Shown piece by piece: positions 56,482-64,000 of a stretch of DNA of 64,000 nt (position 1 is its first letter; every line of letters starts with the position of its first letter). Location of the stretch: positions 3,256 to 67,255 of the forward strand of contig NZ_QWBW01000019.1 of NCBI RefSeq assembly GCF_004117855.1, read 5' to 3'. The notes beneath the pieces are model-generated. The model ran no database searches and was not told the DNA's origin. It saw only the letters and a list, made by a program, of their open reading frames with translations. This DNA is from Modicisalibacter coralii. GTDB taxonomy: Bacteria > Pseudomonadota > Gammaproteobacteria > Pseudomonadales > Halomonadaceae. The position numbers and the translations under genes were made by a program.

Positions 56482-57417
56482 ATGACGACGAACGTGGGCA
56501 TCATCGGCCACAGCCCCGGCAATGGCCACCCCTTTTCCTATTCGGCGATCCTCAACGGCTATGACGATACCGGGCTGCGCGAGGCCGGCTGGCCGGTGAT
56601 CCACGGCTACGTGCGCCGCCGCCATGCCTCGGAGTTCGGCGTCGGCGATCTGCGGGTAAGCCACGCCTGGACGCAGGACCCGGCGGTGACCGAGGCGCTG
56701 TGCCGGGCGGCGAACATCGCCAACGCCGTGGCCGCTCCCGGCGCGATGCTCGGCGAGGTCGATGCGGTGATCATCGCCCGCGACGATGCCGCCTCGCACC
56801 GCCAGCTCGCCGCGCCCTTCCTCGAGGCCGGGGTGCCGGTGCTGATCGACAAGCCGCTGACCCTCGATGCCGCCGAGCTCGACTATTTCGCGCCGTTTCT
56901 GGCCGCCGGCACGCTGATGTCCTGCTCGGCCATGCGTTACGCCCGCGAGCTCGACGACGTGCGCGCCGAACTCGCCGACTACGGCCGCCTGAGCCTGGTC
57001 CGCGGCACCATCGTCCAGGAGTGGGCGCGCTACGGCGTGCACCTGCTGGATGCCATCGTTCCGCTGCTGCAGGCGCGGCCGGTCACGATCCGGGCCCTGC
57101 CGTGCGACCACGATGCCCTGGCGATCACCCTGGACGACGGCGCGCTGATCACCATCGATACGTTGCCCGACTCGCCGCCGGTGTTTCGTGTCGACGTCTA
57201 CGGCAGCCGCCGGCGCAGCCATCACGACATCACCGACAACTTCTCGATGTTCCGGCGTCTGCTCGGCGAATTCGCGACGATGGTCGAGACATCGCGTCCC
57301 GGCGAATCCGCGGCGGCCACGCCCGTCGTCATCCGCACGCTGATCGCCGGTCAGCAGGCTCTCCAGACCCGCAGCGAGGTGGCGATCGATGATGCCAAGC
57401 TACAGGCGGTTGTTTGA
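56482..57417 (+). CDS. Gfo/Idh/MocA-family oxidoreductase (PtmF-like)
   Basis: A 311-residue protein. N-terminal nucleotide fold NVGIIGHSPGNGHPFSYSAIL, with the family EKP motif as IDKPLTLDAAELDYF and the later catalytic His candidate in RYGVHLLDAIVPLLQ. GGGAGG lies before the ATG at 56482. It is 58 bases after the first SDR and overlaps the second SDR by 29 bases. Placed with PtmA/PtmE-like genes, it matches PtmF of flagellin-glycan loci. Confidence 0.85.
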   Translation: MTTNVGIIGHSPGNGHPFSYSAILNGYDDTGLREAGWPVIHGYVRRRHASEFGVGDLRVSHAWTQDPAVTEALCRAANIANAVAAPGAMLGEVDAVIIARDDAASHRQLAAPFLEAGVPVLIDKPLTLDAAELDYFAPFLAAGTLMSCSAMRYARELDDVRAELADYGRLSLVRGTIVQEWARYGVHLLDAIVPLLQARPVTIRALPCDHDALAITLDDGALITIDTLPDSPPVFRVDVYGSRRRSHHDITDNFSMFRRLLGEFATMVETSRPGESAAATPVVIRTLIAGQQALQTRSEVAIDDAKLQAVV

Positions 57418-58213
57418 ACTCGACGGCCGGGTGGCCGTCGTCACCGGCGGCCTGGGAATCCTCGGGCGACACTTCTGTCGCGCCCTGGCCGAGTTCGGCG
57501 CTCACGTGGTGGTGGCCGACGTCGACGGCGAGGCCGCCGAAGCGCTGGCGACGCAGCTTGCCGCGGCGTATCGCGTCGACTGCCTGGGGCTGGCCTGCGA
57601 CGTCAGCGAGGAAGCCTCGGTGGAAGCCCTGGTGGCGCGCGTCGTCGAGCGTTTCGGGCGGATCGACGTCCTGCACAACAATGCCGCCAGCAAGTCCCCG
57701 GATCTCGCGGCCTTCTTCGCCCCGGCGGAGGAGTACGCCCTCGAGGAGTGGCGACGCATCATGGCGGTGAACCTGGACGGGGTGTTCCTCGTCGCCCGCA
57801 CCGTGGGCCGGCAGATGATCGCTCAGGGCCACGGCGGCAGCATCATCCATACCGGCTCGATCTACGGCCATCTGGGCAGCGATCCCGCCATCTACGAAGG
57901 CTCGGAATACCTGGGCGTGGCGATCAACACGCCGCCCGTCTATGCCGCCTCGAAGGCCGGGGTGGCGGGGCTCGCCCGCTATCTCGCCACGCTCTGGGCA
58001 GGGCACGGCATTCGCGTCAACACCCTGGTGCCCGGCGGTGTGGCGAGCGGCCAGAACGCCGAATTCCAGCGTCGCTACGCCGCGCGGATTCCCATGAAGC
58101 GCATGGGCGAGGCCGAGGAACTCACCGGGGCGCTGATCTATCTGGCGTCCGACGCCTCGCGCTACGTGACCGGGCAGACCCTGTTCGTCGATGGCGGTCT
58201 CAGCGCCTGGTGA
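57389..58213 (+). CDS. Second SDR-family oxidoreductase in operon B
   Basis: A 274-residue SDR: TGGLGILGRHFCRALAEFG, HNNAASKSP, HTGSIYGHLGSDP, YAASKAGVAGLARYLATLW and RMGEAEELTGALIYLASDASRYVTGQTLFVDGGLSAW. The SIYGH/SMYGH stretch and the C-terminus are very like the SDR at 55626, pointing to duplication and divergence. Together with the Gfo/Idh protein between them this makes a three-enzyme redox module that would modify the sugar or its precursor. Confidence 0.88.
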   Translation: MMPSYRRLFELDGRVAVVTGGLGILGRHFCRALAEFGAHVVVADVDGEAAEALATQLAAAYRVDCLGLACDVSEEASVEALVARVVERFGRIDVLHNNAASKSPDLAAFFAPAEEYALEEWRRIMAVNLDGVFLVARTVGRQMIAQGHGGSIIHTGSIYGHLGSDPAIYEGSEYLGVAINTPPVYAASKAGVAGLARYLATLWAGHGIRVNTLVPGGVASGQNAEFQRRYAARIPMKRMGEAEELTGALIYLASDASRYVTGQTLFVDGGLSAW

Positions 58214-58262
58214 TGAACGACGAGCCATGAATCGACAGCAGGGACAAGGAGGCAAGACAACC

Positions 58263-59255
58263 ATGAGCGATGCGTTGACGATCGTGATGTACCACTATGT
58301 CCGGCCCATGCCCCGGTCGGCCTTCCTGACGGTCAAGGGGAGGGCGCTCGATGAGTTCCAGGGGCAACTGGATTTTCTCGCACGCCACTATCGGGTCGTG
58401 CGCGTCGAGGAGGTGATCGCCGCCATGCGCGGCGAGGCGACGCTGCCCGACAACGCGGCGCTGCTGACCTTCGACGACGGCTATACCGATCACCATCGCT
58501 ACGTGCTGCCCGAGCTGGTGGCGCGCGGCATGCAGGGCAGTTTCTTCCCGCCCGCCTGTTCGGTGCTCGACGGCCGCGTGCTCGACGTCAACAAGATTCA
58601 TTTCGTGCTCGCCAGCGGCGTCGCGCCGTCGCGTCTGGTCAGCGAGATATTCGCCGCCCTGGACGAGCTGCGCGATGCCCATGACCTGAAATCGAACGCC
58701 GAGTACTACCAGGCCCATTCGCAGGAGAGTCGCTACGACACACCCGAGGTGACCTTCATCAAGCGTCTCTTGCAGAAGGGACTGCCGTTGGCGTTGCGCA
58801 GCGAGATCGTCGACCGGCTGTTCCGGCGCTACGTGACCCGCGACGAGCGGGATTTCGCCGCCATGCTCTACATGGACCGCGAGCAGTTGCGCGACTTGCG
58901 CGAGGCCGGCATGTGTCTGGGCAGTCATGGCGACCAGCATCGCTGGCTCAACACCCTCGACGCCGACGAGCAACGTCGCGAGATCGACCGCAGCCTGACC
59001 TTCCTCGGCGAGCTGGGGGTGCCCGAACGGGACTGGGTGATGTGCTACCCCTACGGTGGCTATGACGATTCGCTGCTGACACTCCTGCGCGAGAAGCGCT
59101 GTGCCCTGGGGCTCACCGTCGAGGTGGGCGTGGCCGATATCGTCCGCAACGATCCGCTGCGGCTGCCGCGGCTCGACACCAACGACGTGCCGGTCGACGC
59201 GAGCGTGCCGCTCGAGACGTTCGGCTGGGCCGGCGTCTCGCCGGTCGGCGCCTGA
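58263..59255 (+). CDS. Polysaccharide deacetylase (NodB-type)
   Basis: A 330-residue cytoplasmic-type deacetylase beginning IVMYHYVRP. The catalytic LTFDDGYTDHH gives the Asp-Asp pair, and the metal-binding His lie in LGSHGDQHRWLN. CYPYGGYDDSLL is the third motif. It removes N-acetyl groups from an amino sugar. There is no signal peptide, so it probably acts on a lipid-linked or free precursor inside the cell. AAGGAGG precedes the ATG at 58263, though the frame is longer. Confidence 0.87.
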   Translation: MSDALTIVMYHYVRPMPRSAFLTVKGRALDEFQGQLDFLARHYRVVRVEEVIAAMRGEATLPDNAALLTFDDGYTDHHRYVLPELVARGMQGSFFPPACSVLDGRVLDVNKIHFVLASGVAPSRLVSEIFAALDELRDAHDLKSNAEYYQAHSQESRYDTPEVTFIKRLLQKGLPLALRSEIVDRLFRRYVTRDERDFAAMLYMDREQLRDLREAGMCLGSHGDQHRWLNTLDADEQRREIDRSLTFLGELGVPERDWVMCYPYGGYDDSLLTLLREKRCALGLTVEVGVADIVRNDPLRLPRLDTNDVPVDASVPLETFGWAGVSPVGA

Positions 59256-59272
59256 GAGTCGGGGGCACCACG

Positions 59273-60565
59273 ATGTACGACATGATGAAACTGCTGGCCG
59301 ATCTCACGCCGCTCAACCGGGTGATCTGTTCCAGCGACTACGATGCCACCATCGATTACATGAAGGCGGTGCTGCCGTTTCGCGAGCTGTGCTATCCCGA
59401 TAGCGACGACTACAACGGCTGGGTGATCCCGCCCAAGTGGGACGTGACGCAAGCCCGCATCGAGTACCGCGGCGAGACGATCTACGACGGGCGGCATCAC
59501 CCACTGGCGGTGATGGCGCTGTCCGCGCCGTTCTCCGGCAGCGTCTCGCGCGAGGAGCTGCGCCGGCACCTGCACTACGATCATCGTTATCCCGAGGCGA
59601 TTCCCTTTCATTTCCGGCAGCTGTTCCGCAGTTGGGATCGCGACTGGGGCTTCTGCGTCCCGCGGACCTTCTTCGATTCGCTCGCACCGGGGGAGTACCG
59701 GGTCACCATCGAGACCCGCGAGGCGCCCGGCACCCTGCGGGTGCTCGACTACACCCTGGAAGGGCGCTCGCCGGAAACCATCGTCTTCGGTGCCAACCTG
59801 GATCACCCCGGCGTGGCCAACGACGGGCTGTCCGGCGTGGCGGTGGGGGTGGCGCTGTTCGAGGCCCTGCGTCGGCGCGGTCGGCAGCTCAACTTCAGCT
59901 ATCGGCTGGTGCTGGCGCCGGGGATCATGGGCAACGAGTACTACCTGGGACGTCTGCCCGCGGCGGAGCGCGACACCCTGCTCGAGGGGGTGATGCTGGA
60001 AATGCTCGGTTCGCCCACCGAGCTGGCCCTGCAGTTCTCCCGCCACGAGCAGGCCAACATCGAGATCGCCCTCGCCGATGCCCTCGAGCAGCTCGAATTC
60101 CGCCACCACACCGGCGCCTTCGAGAGCGCGCTGCTCAACGACGAATATATCTGGGAGGCCTACGGCATTCCCATGGCGTCGTTGTCCCGCTATCCCTACC
60201 CCGAGTACCACACCGATCGCGACAGCATCGAGCTGATGGATCCGGGGTGCCTGGAGGAAGCGGTGACGGCGTTGCTGGCGGCGATCGACGCCCTGGAAGC
60301 CAGCGCGGTGGTACGCAAGCGCTTTTCCGGCAACATCTGCCTGTCGCATCCGCGCTACGACCTCTACGTCGACCCCGGCCAGGTCGCCTTCGGTGACGGG
60401 CCGGACGAGCAGCGCCGTCGACTGCGCCTGTTGATGGACACCGTCCCCACGCTGACCCGGCCCACCAGCATGACGCTGCTGGCGCGCCGGGTCGGCCTGC
60501 CGTTGCCCATCGTCGAGGCCTATCTCGCGCGCTGGGCACACCATGGGCTCGTCGAGATTTCCTGA
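59273..60565 (+). CDS. DUF4910/M28-type peptidase-like protein
   Basis: A 430-residue protein with an N-terminal DUF2172-type module, an M28-like zinc-hydrolase core and a C-terminal winged-helix-like end (LLARRVGLPLPIVEAYLARWAHHGLVEIS). Metal-site residues appear in ANLDHPGVANDGLSGVAVG, VMLEMLGSPTE and PYPEYHTDRDSIE. Such proteins recur in nonulosonic acid and O-antigen loci, where they may hydrolyse an amide on a modified sugar rather than a peptide. The function is not established. It follows the deacetylase by 17 bases. Confidence 0.8.
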   Translation: MYDMMKLLADLTPLNRVICSSDYDATIDYMKAVLPFRELCYPDSDDYNGWVIPPKWDVTQARIEYRGETIYDGRHHPLAVMALSAPFSGSVSREELRRHLHYDHRYPEAIPFHFRQLFRSWDRDWGFCVPRTFFDSLAPGEYRVTIETREAPGTLRVLDYTLEGRSPETIVFGANLDHPGVANDGLSGVAVGVALFEALRRRGRQLNFSYRLVLAPGIMGNEYYLGRLPAAERDTLLEGVMLEMLGSPTELALQFSRHEQANIEIALADALEQLEFRHHTGAFESALLNDEYIWEAYGIPMASLSRYPYPEYHTDRDSIELMDPGCLEEAVTALLAAIDALEASAVVRKRFSGNICLSHPRYDLYVDPGQVAFGDGPDEQRRRLRLLMDTVPTLTRPTSMTLLARRVGLPLPIVEAYLARWAHHGLVEIS

Positions 60566-60745
60566 GACACCGACCGGTTCCATCCCTGACGTCGTCGCCG
60601 CCCTTCGCCGGGCGGCACCCGTTCCGATTCCGTTCAAGGTGGCGTCCGCCATGACAACAACCCGCCGGCACCCCGACGTGCCGGACGGACGCCGGGCCTT
60701 GGTCTTTTCCCCGTTGTCGAAGGCTCCAACAAGCAGGGAGGCCTC
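60566..60745. other. 180-base gap with GC-rich hairpin inside operon B
   Basis: Contains CCGGCAC/GTGCCGG (around 60663-60684) and further GC-rich dyads but no T-run. It may mark an internal processing site or a secondary promoter for the two membrane genes that follow. Confidence 0.4.
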
Positions 60746-62125
60746 ATGCTGGCTAACGTCAAAAAGCATCTGAACGATTCGTCGACACAATGGCAGGCGT
60801 CGGCACTCGCGGGCGGCGAGCACGTCTTGTCCGCCGATGGACTCGATACCCAATGGCTCGATCGCAAGCGGCGTCATTCACGACCCTGGGAGCGGCTGCT
60901 GGTCAATCCGGCGACCCACCTGCTGACCGGCTGGTTGATGGCCATCGGTGCGCCGGCGTTGATGATGTGGGGGGCAGGCTTCTGGGAGGGTATCGCCGCC
61001 GAGCGACATATCGCCCTGCTGCTGGGGACACTGAGTTATCTGCTGGCGTTTTGGGTCGTGCAGCGGCTGTCGCGGCTGCCGGGCGTCAAGGCGCCGGTCT
61101 GGATCGTGCCCTGTCTGGCGGCCGGTTACGGGGCCTCGGCGCTGGGGCTGCACCTTGTCGAACTGCCGTTCGACGGCGCCTATCTGCTGGCCAGCTTCGC
61201 CACCGCCTGCGTGACCGGCTTCCTGTCGTTCTTCCTGCTCGCCGGGGCCTGGCGGCCGCTGCTGGCCATCGTGCCCTTCGGGCGCGCCGCCGCGCTGTGC
61301 CAGGACCCCGGGGTGGGCTGGTGTCCGCTCGATGCGCCCAGCCTCGAGCGGGTGCGCGTCAACGCCGTGGTCGCCGACCCCCGCGCGGAACTCGGCGACA
61401 GCTGGCAGCGTTTCCTGGCCGAATGCACCATCCACCGGATTCCGGTCTATACCGAGAGTCGGGCGCTGGAATTGCTTTACGGCCGCATTCCGCTCGACCA
61501 GCTTCCCGAGGAGGTCCGCCACGGCAGCCTGTCACCCCATGAGGGCTACGAGATCGTCAAGCGTGGTCTGGACCTGTTCGGCGTGCTCTGCCTGCTGCCG
61601 CTGGCGCTGCCGGTGATGGCGGTCACCGCGCTGGCGATCCGCCTGGACAGCCCGGGGCCGGCGTTCTTCACCCAGCGGCGCATGGGGCTGTGCTGTCGTC
61701 AGTTCACGCTCTACAAGTTTCGCAGCATGTACAGCGACCGTGCCGGTGGCGGATTCACCGCCGCCGGCGAGGATCCGCGGGTGACCCGTGTGGGGCGGGT
61801 GATCCGCAAGTATCGCCTCGACGAGCTGCCGCAGCTGTTCAACGTGCTCAAGGGCGACATGAGCCTGATCGGCCCGCGTCCCGAATCGATGGCGCTGACC
61901 GAGTGGTACGGTCGGGAAGTGCCGTACTTCCACTATCGCCACGTGGTTCGCCCGGGCATCTCCGGCTGGGCCCAGGTCATGCAGGGATACGCCGCCGAGG
62001 TCGACGGCATGGTCGGCAAGCTGGAATACGACTTCTACTACATCAAGAACGTGTCCTTCTGGCTCGATGCCCTGATCGTGCTGCGTACCCTCAAGACACT
62101 CCTGACCGGTTTCGGCGCGCGATGA
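60746..62125 (+). CDS. Polyprenyl-phosphate sugar-1-phosphate transferase (WbaP/WcaJ family)
   Basis: A 459-residue initiating glycosyltransferase. An N-terminal membrane part with about four hydrophobic segments and a CoA-binding-like region ([34 protein letters not shown]) precede the conserved catalytic domain. That domain has [73 protein letters not shown] and [14 protein letters not shown]. It places the first sugar phosphate on undecaprenyl phosphate. GGGAGG precedes the ATG. Confidence 0.94.
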   Translation: MLANVKKHLNDSSTQWQASALAGGEHVLSADGLDTQWLDRKRRHSRPWERLLVNPATHLLTGWLMAIGAPALMMWGAGFWEGIAAERHIALLLGTLSYLLAFWVVQRLSRLPGVKAPVWIVPCLAAGYGASALGLHLVELPFDGAYLLASFATACVTGFLSFFLLAGAWRPLLAIVPFGRAAALCQDPGVGWCPLDAPSLERVRVNAVVADPRAELGDSWQRFLAECTIHRIPVYTESRALELLYGRIPLDQLPEEVRHGSLSPHEGYEIVKRGLDLFGVLCLLPLALPVMAVTALAIRLDSPGPAFFTQRRMGLCCRQFTLYKFRSMYSDRAGGGFTAAGEDPRVTRVGRVIRKYRLDELPQLFNVLKGDMSLIGPRPESMALTEWYGREVPYFHYRHVVRPGISGWAQVMQGYAAEVDGMVGKLEYDFYYIKNVSFWLDALIVLRTLKTLLTGFGAR

Positions 62126-62160
62126 GCGCGCGTCACCGGCCGCCTTCACGGTGACCCGAC

Positions 62161-63963
62161 ATGCTCAAGAGTCTCGCTGAACTCTATACGTTGCTGACCG
62201 CCGAGCAGCGCCGCAAGCTCCTGCGCCTGCAAGGGCTGGTCATCCTCATGGCCTTCGCCGAGATCGCCGGCGTGGTCTCCATCGGGCCCTTCATGGCGCT
62301 GGTCGGCGACATGAGTCAGCTGCAGGGCGACGGCATGGTGGCCGAACTCTACCGCGCCAGCGGGGCCGGCTCGCCCACCCGGTTCCTGGTCTGGGTGGGC
62401 ATCGGTGTGCTGATCGCCCTGACCCTGGCGGCGATGATCTCGATGTTCACCATCTGGCGACTGTCGCTGTACGGCGCGCGGGTCGGGGTCGAGCTGGGCA
62501 ACCGCCTGTTCCGCCATTACATGCACCAGCCCTGGATCTTCCATGCCAGCGGCAACAGCGGTCATCTGATCAACCAGATCACCCAGGAGTGCCAGCGCAT
62601 CACGGTCAAGGTCATCAACCCGCTGATGCAGATGAACGCCAAGCTGGTGATGGCGCTGTTCATGCTGGTCGCGGTGTTCGTCTACAACCCGCTGGTGGCG
62701 GTGGCCGGCCTGCTGGTGTTCGTCAGCGCCTACCTGCTGCTCTACGTGACCGTGCGTCGCCGGCTGATCGGCAACGGCCGGGCGATCTCCGAGGCCCAGA
62801 CCCAGCGCTATCGGCTGATGGCCGAAGGCTTCGGCGGCATCAAGGACGTGCTGGTGCTGGGGCGTCAACGCATCTTCACCGGCCGCTTCGGCGAGGCCAG
62901 CCGGCGCTACGCCGACGCCGAGGGCGTCAACCAGGCCCTGAGTCAGGTCCCGCGCTACGCCATGGAGCTGGTCGCCTTCGGCAGCGTGATCTTCCTGGTG
63001 CTCTATCTGCTCGCCGCCTATCAGGGCAATGTCGGCAGCATTCTGCCGGTGCTCTCGGTGTACGCCCTGGCCGGTTTCAAGCTGCTGCCGGCCTTCCAGC
63101 AGGTCTATTTCAGCATCTCGCAGATCCGTGGTGACCTGGCCGCCTTCGACGCCCTGCGCGAGGATCTCCTGGGCAGCGTCCGGGAAAGCGGCGACGACGT
63201 CATCGACCCCGAGGCTGCCGGTCGTTGGGTGCCGCGCCAGGCGGTCAGCCTGCGCGACGTGGTGTTCCGTTACCCGGGCAAGGCGGAGGCCGCCCTCGAC
63301 GGGCTGACCCTGGAAATCCCCGCCAACCGGGTGGTGGGGCTGGTGGGGGCCTCGGGCTCCGGCAAGTCGACCACCATCGATCTGCTGCTGGGCTTGATCG
63401 AGCCGCAGTCGGGGGCATTGCTGATCGACGGCCGGTCGCTGGATTCGGGCGACAGGCGGGCCTGGCAGAATGCCCTGGGCTTCGTGCCCCAGAGCATCTT
63501 CCTGACCGATGCGACGATTCGCGAGAACATCGCCTTCGGCCTGCCGCCCGAGGAGATCGACGATCTGCAGGTGCGTCGCGCCGCCTCGATGGCACATCTC
63601 GACGATCTGCTCGCCGAGCTGCCCCACGGTCTCGACACGCGTGTCGGCGAGCGCGGCGTCCAGCTTTCCGGGGGGCAGCGCCAGCGCATCGGCATCGCCC
63701 GGGCGCTGTACAGCGATGCCGAGGTGATGGTGCTCGACGAGGCGACCAGCGCCCTGGACGGCATCACGGAGAAGCGGGTGATGGATGCGGTGCACGAGTT
63801 CTCGGGCAAGAAGACCACCATCATCATCGCCCACCGCCTGGCCACGGTCCGTCAGTGCGACTGCATCTACCTGATCGACCGCGGACGCGTCATCGACGCC
63901 GGTCGTTACGAGGAATTGCTGCAGCGCAACGAGATGTTCAAGCGCATGGCCGCCCATGCCTGA
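62161..63963 (+). CDS. ABC transporter with fused permease and ATPase (PglK-like flippase)
   Basis: A 600-residue half-transporter with six transmembrane helices in the first 330 residues. The ATPase has Walker A GASGSGKSTTIDLLLGL, Q-loop GFVPQSIFLTDATIRENIAFG, signature LSGGQRQRIGIARAL, Walker B VMVLDEATSALD and switch IIAHRLAT. It resembles PglK and MsbA-type exporters of lipid-linked oligosaccharides. No Wzx-type flippase is seen in the window, so this may flip the repeat unit. Last complete gene of the window. Confidence 0.9.
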   Translation: MLKSLAELYTLLTAEQRRKLLRLQGLVILMAFAEIAGVVSIGPFMALVGDMSQLQGDGMVAELYRASGAGSPTRFLVWVGIGVLIALTLAAMISMFTIWRLSLYGARVGVELGNRLFRHYMHQPWIFHASGNSGHLINQITQECQRITVKVINPLMQMNAKLVMALFMLVAVFVYNPLVAVAGLLVFVSAYLLLYVTVRRRLIGNGRAISEAQTQRYRLMAEGFGGIKDVLVLGRQRIFTGRFGEASRRYADAEGVNQALSQVPRYAMELVAFGSVIFLVLYLLAAYQGNVGSILPVLSVYALAGFKLLPAFQQVYFSISQIRGDLAAFDALREDLLGSVRESGDDVIDPEAAGRWVPRQAVSLRDVVFRYPGKAEAALDGLTLEIPANRVVGLVGASGSGKSTTIDLLLGLIEPQSGALLIDGRSLDSGDRRAWQNALGFVPQSIFLTDATIRENIAFGLPPEEIDDLQVRRAASMAHLDDLLAELPHGLDTRVGERGVQLSGGQRQRIGIARALYSDAEVMVLDEATSALDGITEKRVMDAVHEFSGKKTTIIIAHRLATVRQCDCIYLIDRGRVIDAGRYEELLQRNEMFKRMAAHA

Positions 63964-64000
63964 CGCATGCCGGGAGACGAGGGCGTGACGTCGCGAATCG

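Noticed and set aside
59060-60877. 605-residue minus-strand frame over the M28-like gene
   Set aside because: A shadow of a plus-strand gene with clear motifs; no recognisable protein.

Overview
This is a GC-rich chromosomal segment from a gammaproteobacterium, most likely a member of the Halomonadaceae (Halomonas or Chromohalobacter type). I base this on the gene order gltA | sdhCDAB-sucAB-lpd-sucCD, a Pseudomonas/Halomonas-style SucA N-terminus, gltX followed by tRNA-Ala(GGC) and tRNA-Glu(TTC), and the argP/argO pair. It is a family-level inference; nothing in the window fixes the genus.

Layout. (1) 1-4.4 kb: the 3' part of an SMC/MukB-like ATPase gene, overlapping by four bases a Toprim-domain protein. 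This looks like the C and D subunits of a Wadjet/Mks-type plasmid-defence condensin, but its motifs differ from the standard JetC proteins. (2) 4.4-17.7 kb: ordinary metabolic and regulatory genes: a PAS-GGDEF diguanylate cyclase, cyclopropane fatty acid synthase, a thiamine-binding MTH1187 protein, a small lipoprotein, glutathione-independent formaldehyde dehydrogenase, ArgP and ArgO, 4-hydroxyphenylpyruvate dioxygenase, an XRE regulator, a LysR regulator, an SDR and GltX. A candidate small RNA lies near 14.2-14.3 kb. (3) 17.8-18.5 kb: tRNA-Ala and tRNA-Glu behind a good sigma70 promoter, then an AT-rich gap with DnaA-box-like sites. (4) 18.4-32.8 kb: a beta-hydroxyacid dehydrogenase, citrate synthase, and a divergent run encoding succinate dehydrogenase, 2-oxoglutarate dehydrogenase (with a two-lipoyl-domain E2) and succinyl-CoA synthetase, ending in a clear terminator.

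(5) 32.8-64 kb: a surface-polysaccharide locus in two plus-strand operons. Each is preceded, about 185-190 bp before its first gene, by a perfect RfaH-recruiting ops element (GGCGGTAGCGTG). Operon A (wza-wzb-wzc, a sialyltransferase-like protein, a GT4 glycosyltransferase, gmd, fcl, manC, a GT2 glycosyltransferase, a PLP sugar aminotransferase and a Wzy-like polymerase) makes GDP-L-fucose-type precursors and the capsule polymerisation and export machinery. Operon B (LegB-like dehydratase, NeuD-like acetyltransferase, NeuB, NeuC, a CBS-nucleotidyltransferase of PtmE type, CMP-nonulosonate synthetase, two SDRs, a Gfo/Idh oxidoreductase, a polysaccharide deacetylase, a DUF4910-type peptidase-like protein, a polyprenyl-phosphate sugar transferase and an ABC flippase) looks like a legionaminic-acid-type nonulosonic acid pathway plus chain initiation and flipping. 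The two operons appear to depend on each other: the only aminotransferase and the only sialyltransferase-like enzyme are in A, while the sugar acid, initiating transferase and flippase are in B.

Between the operons, on the opposite strand, lies a phage-tailspike-like beta-helix gene followed by a short twin-arginine-signal ORF that seems to be a remnant. Pyrimidine-rich heptamer tandem repeats occur in three intergenic regions, each with a different unit. The most unusual items are the SMC-Toprim module, the split nonulosonic acid pathway under paired ops elements, the tailspike-like gene inside the capsule locus, and the candidate small RNA.
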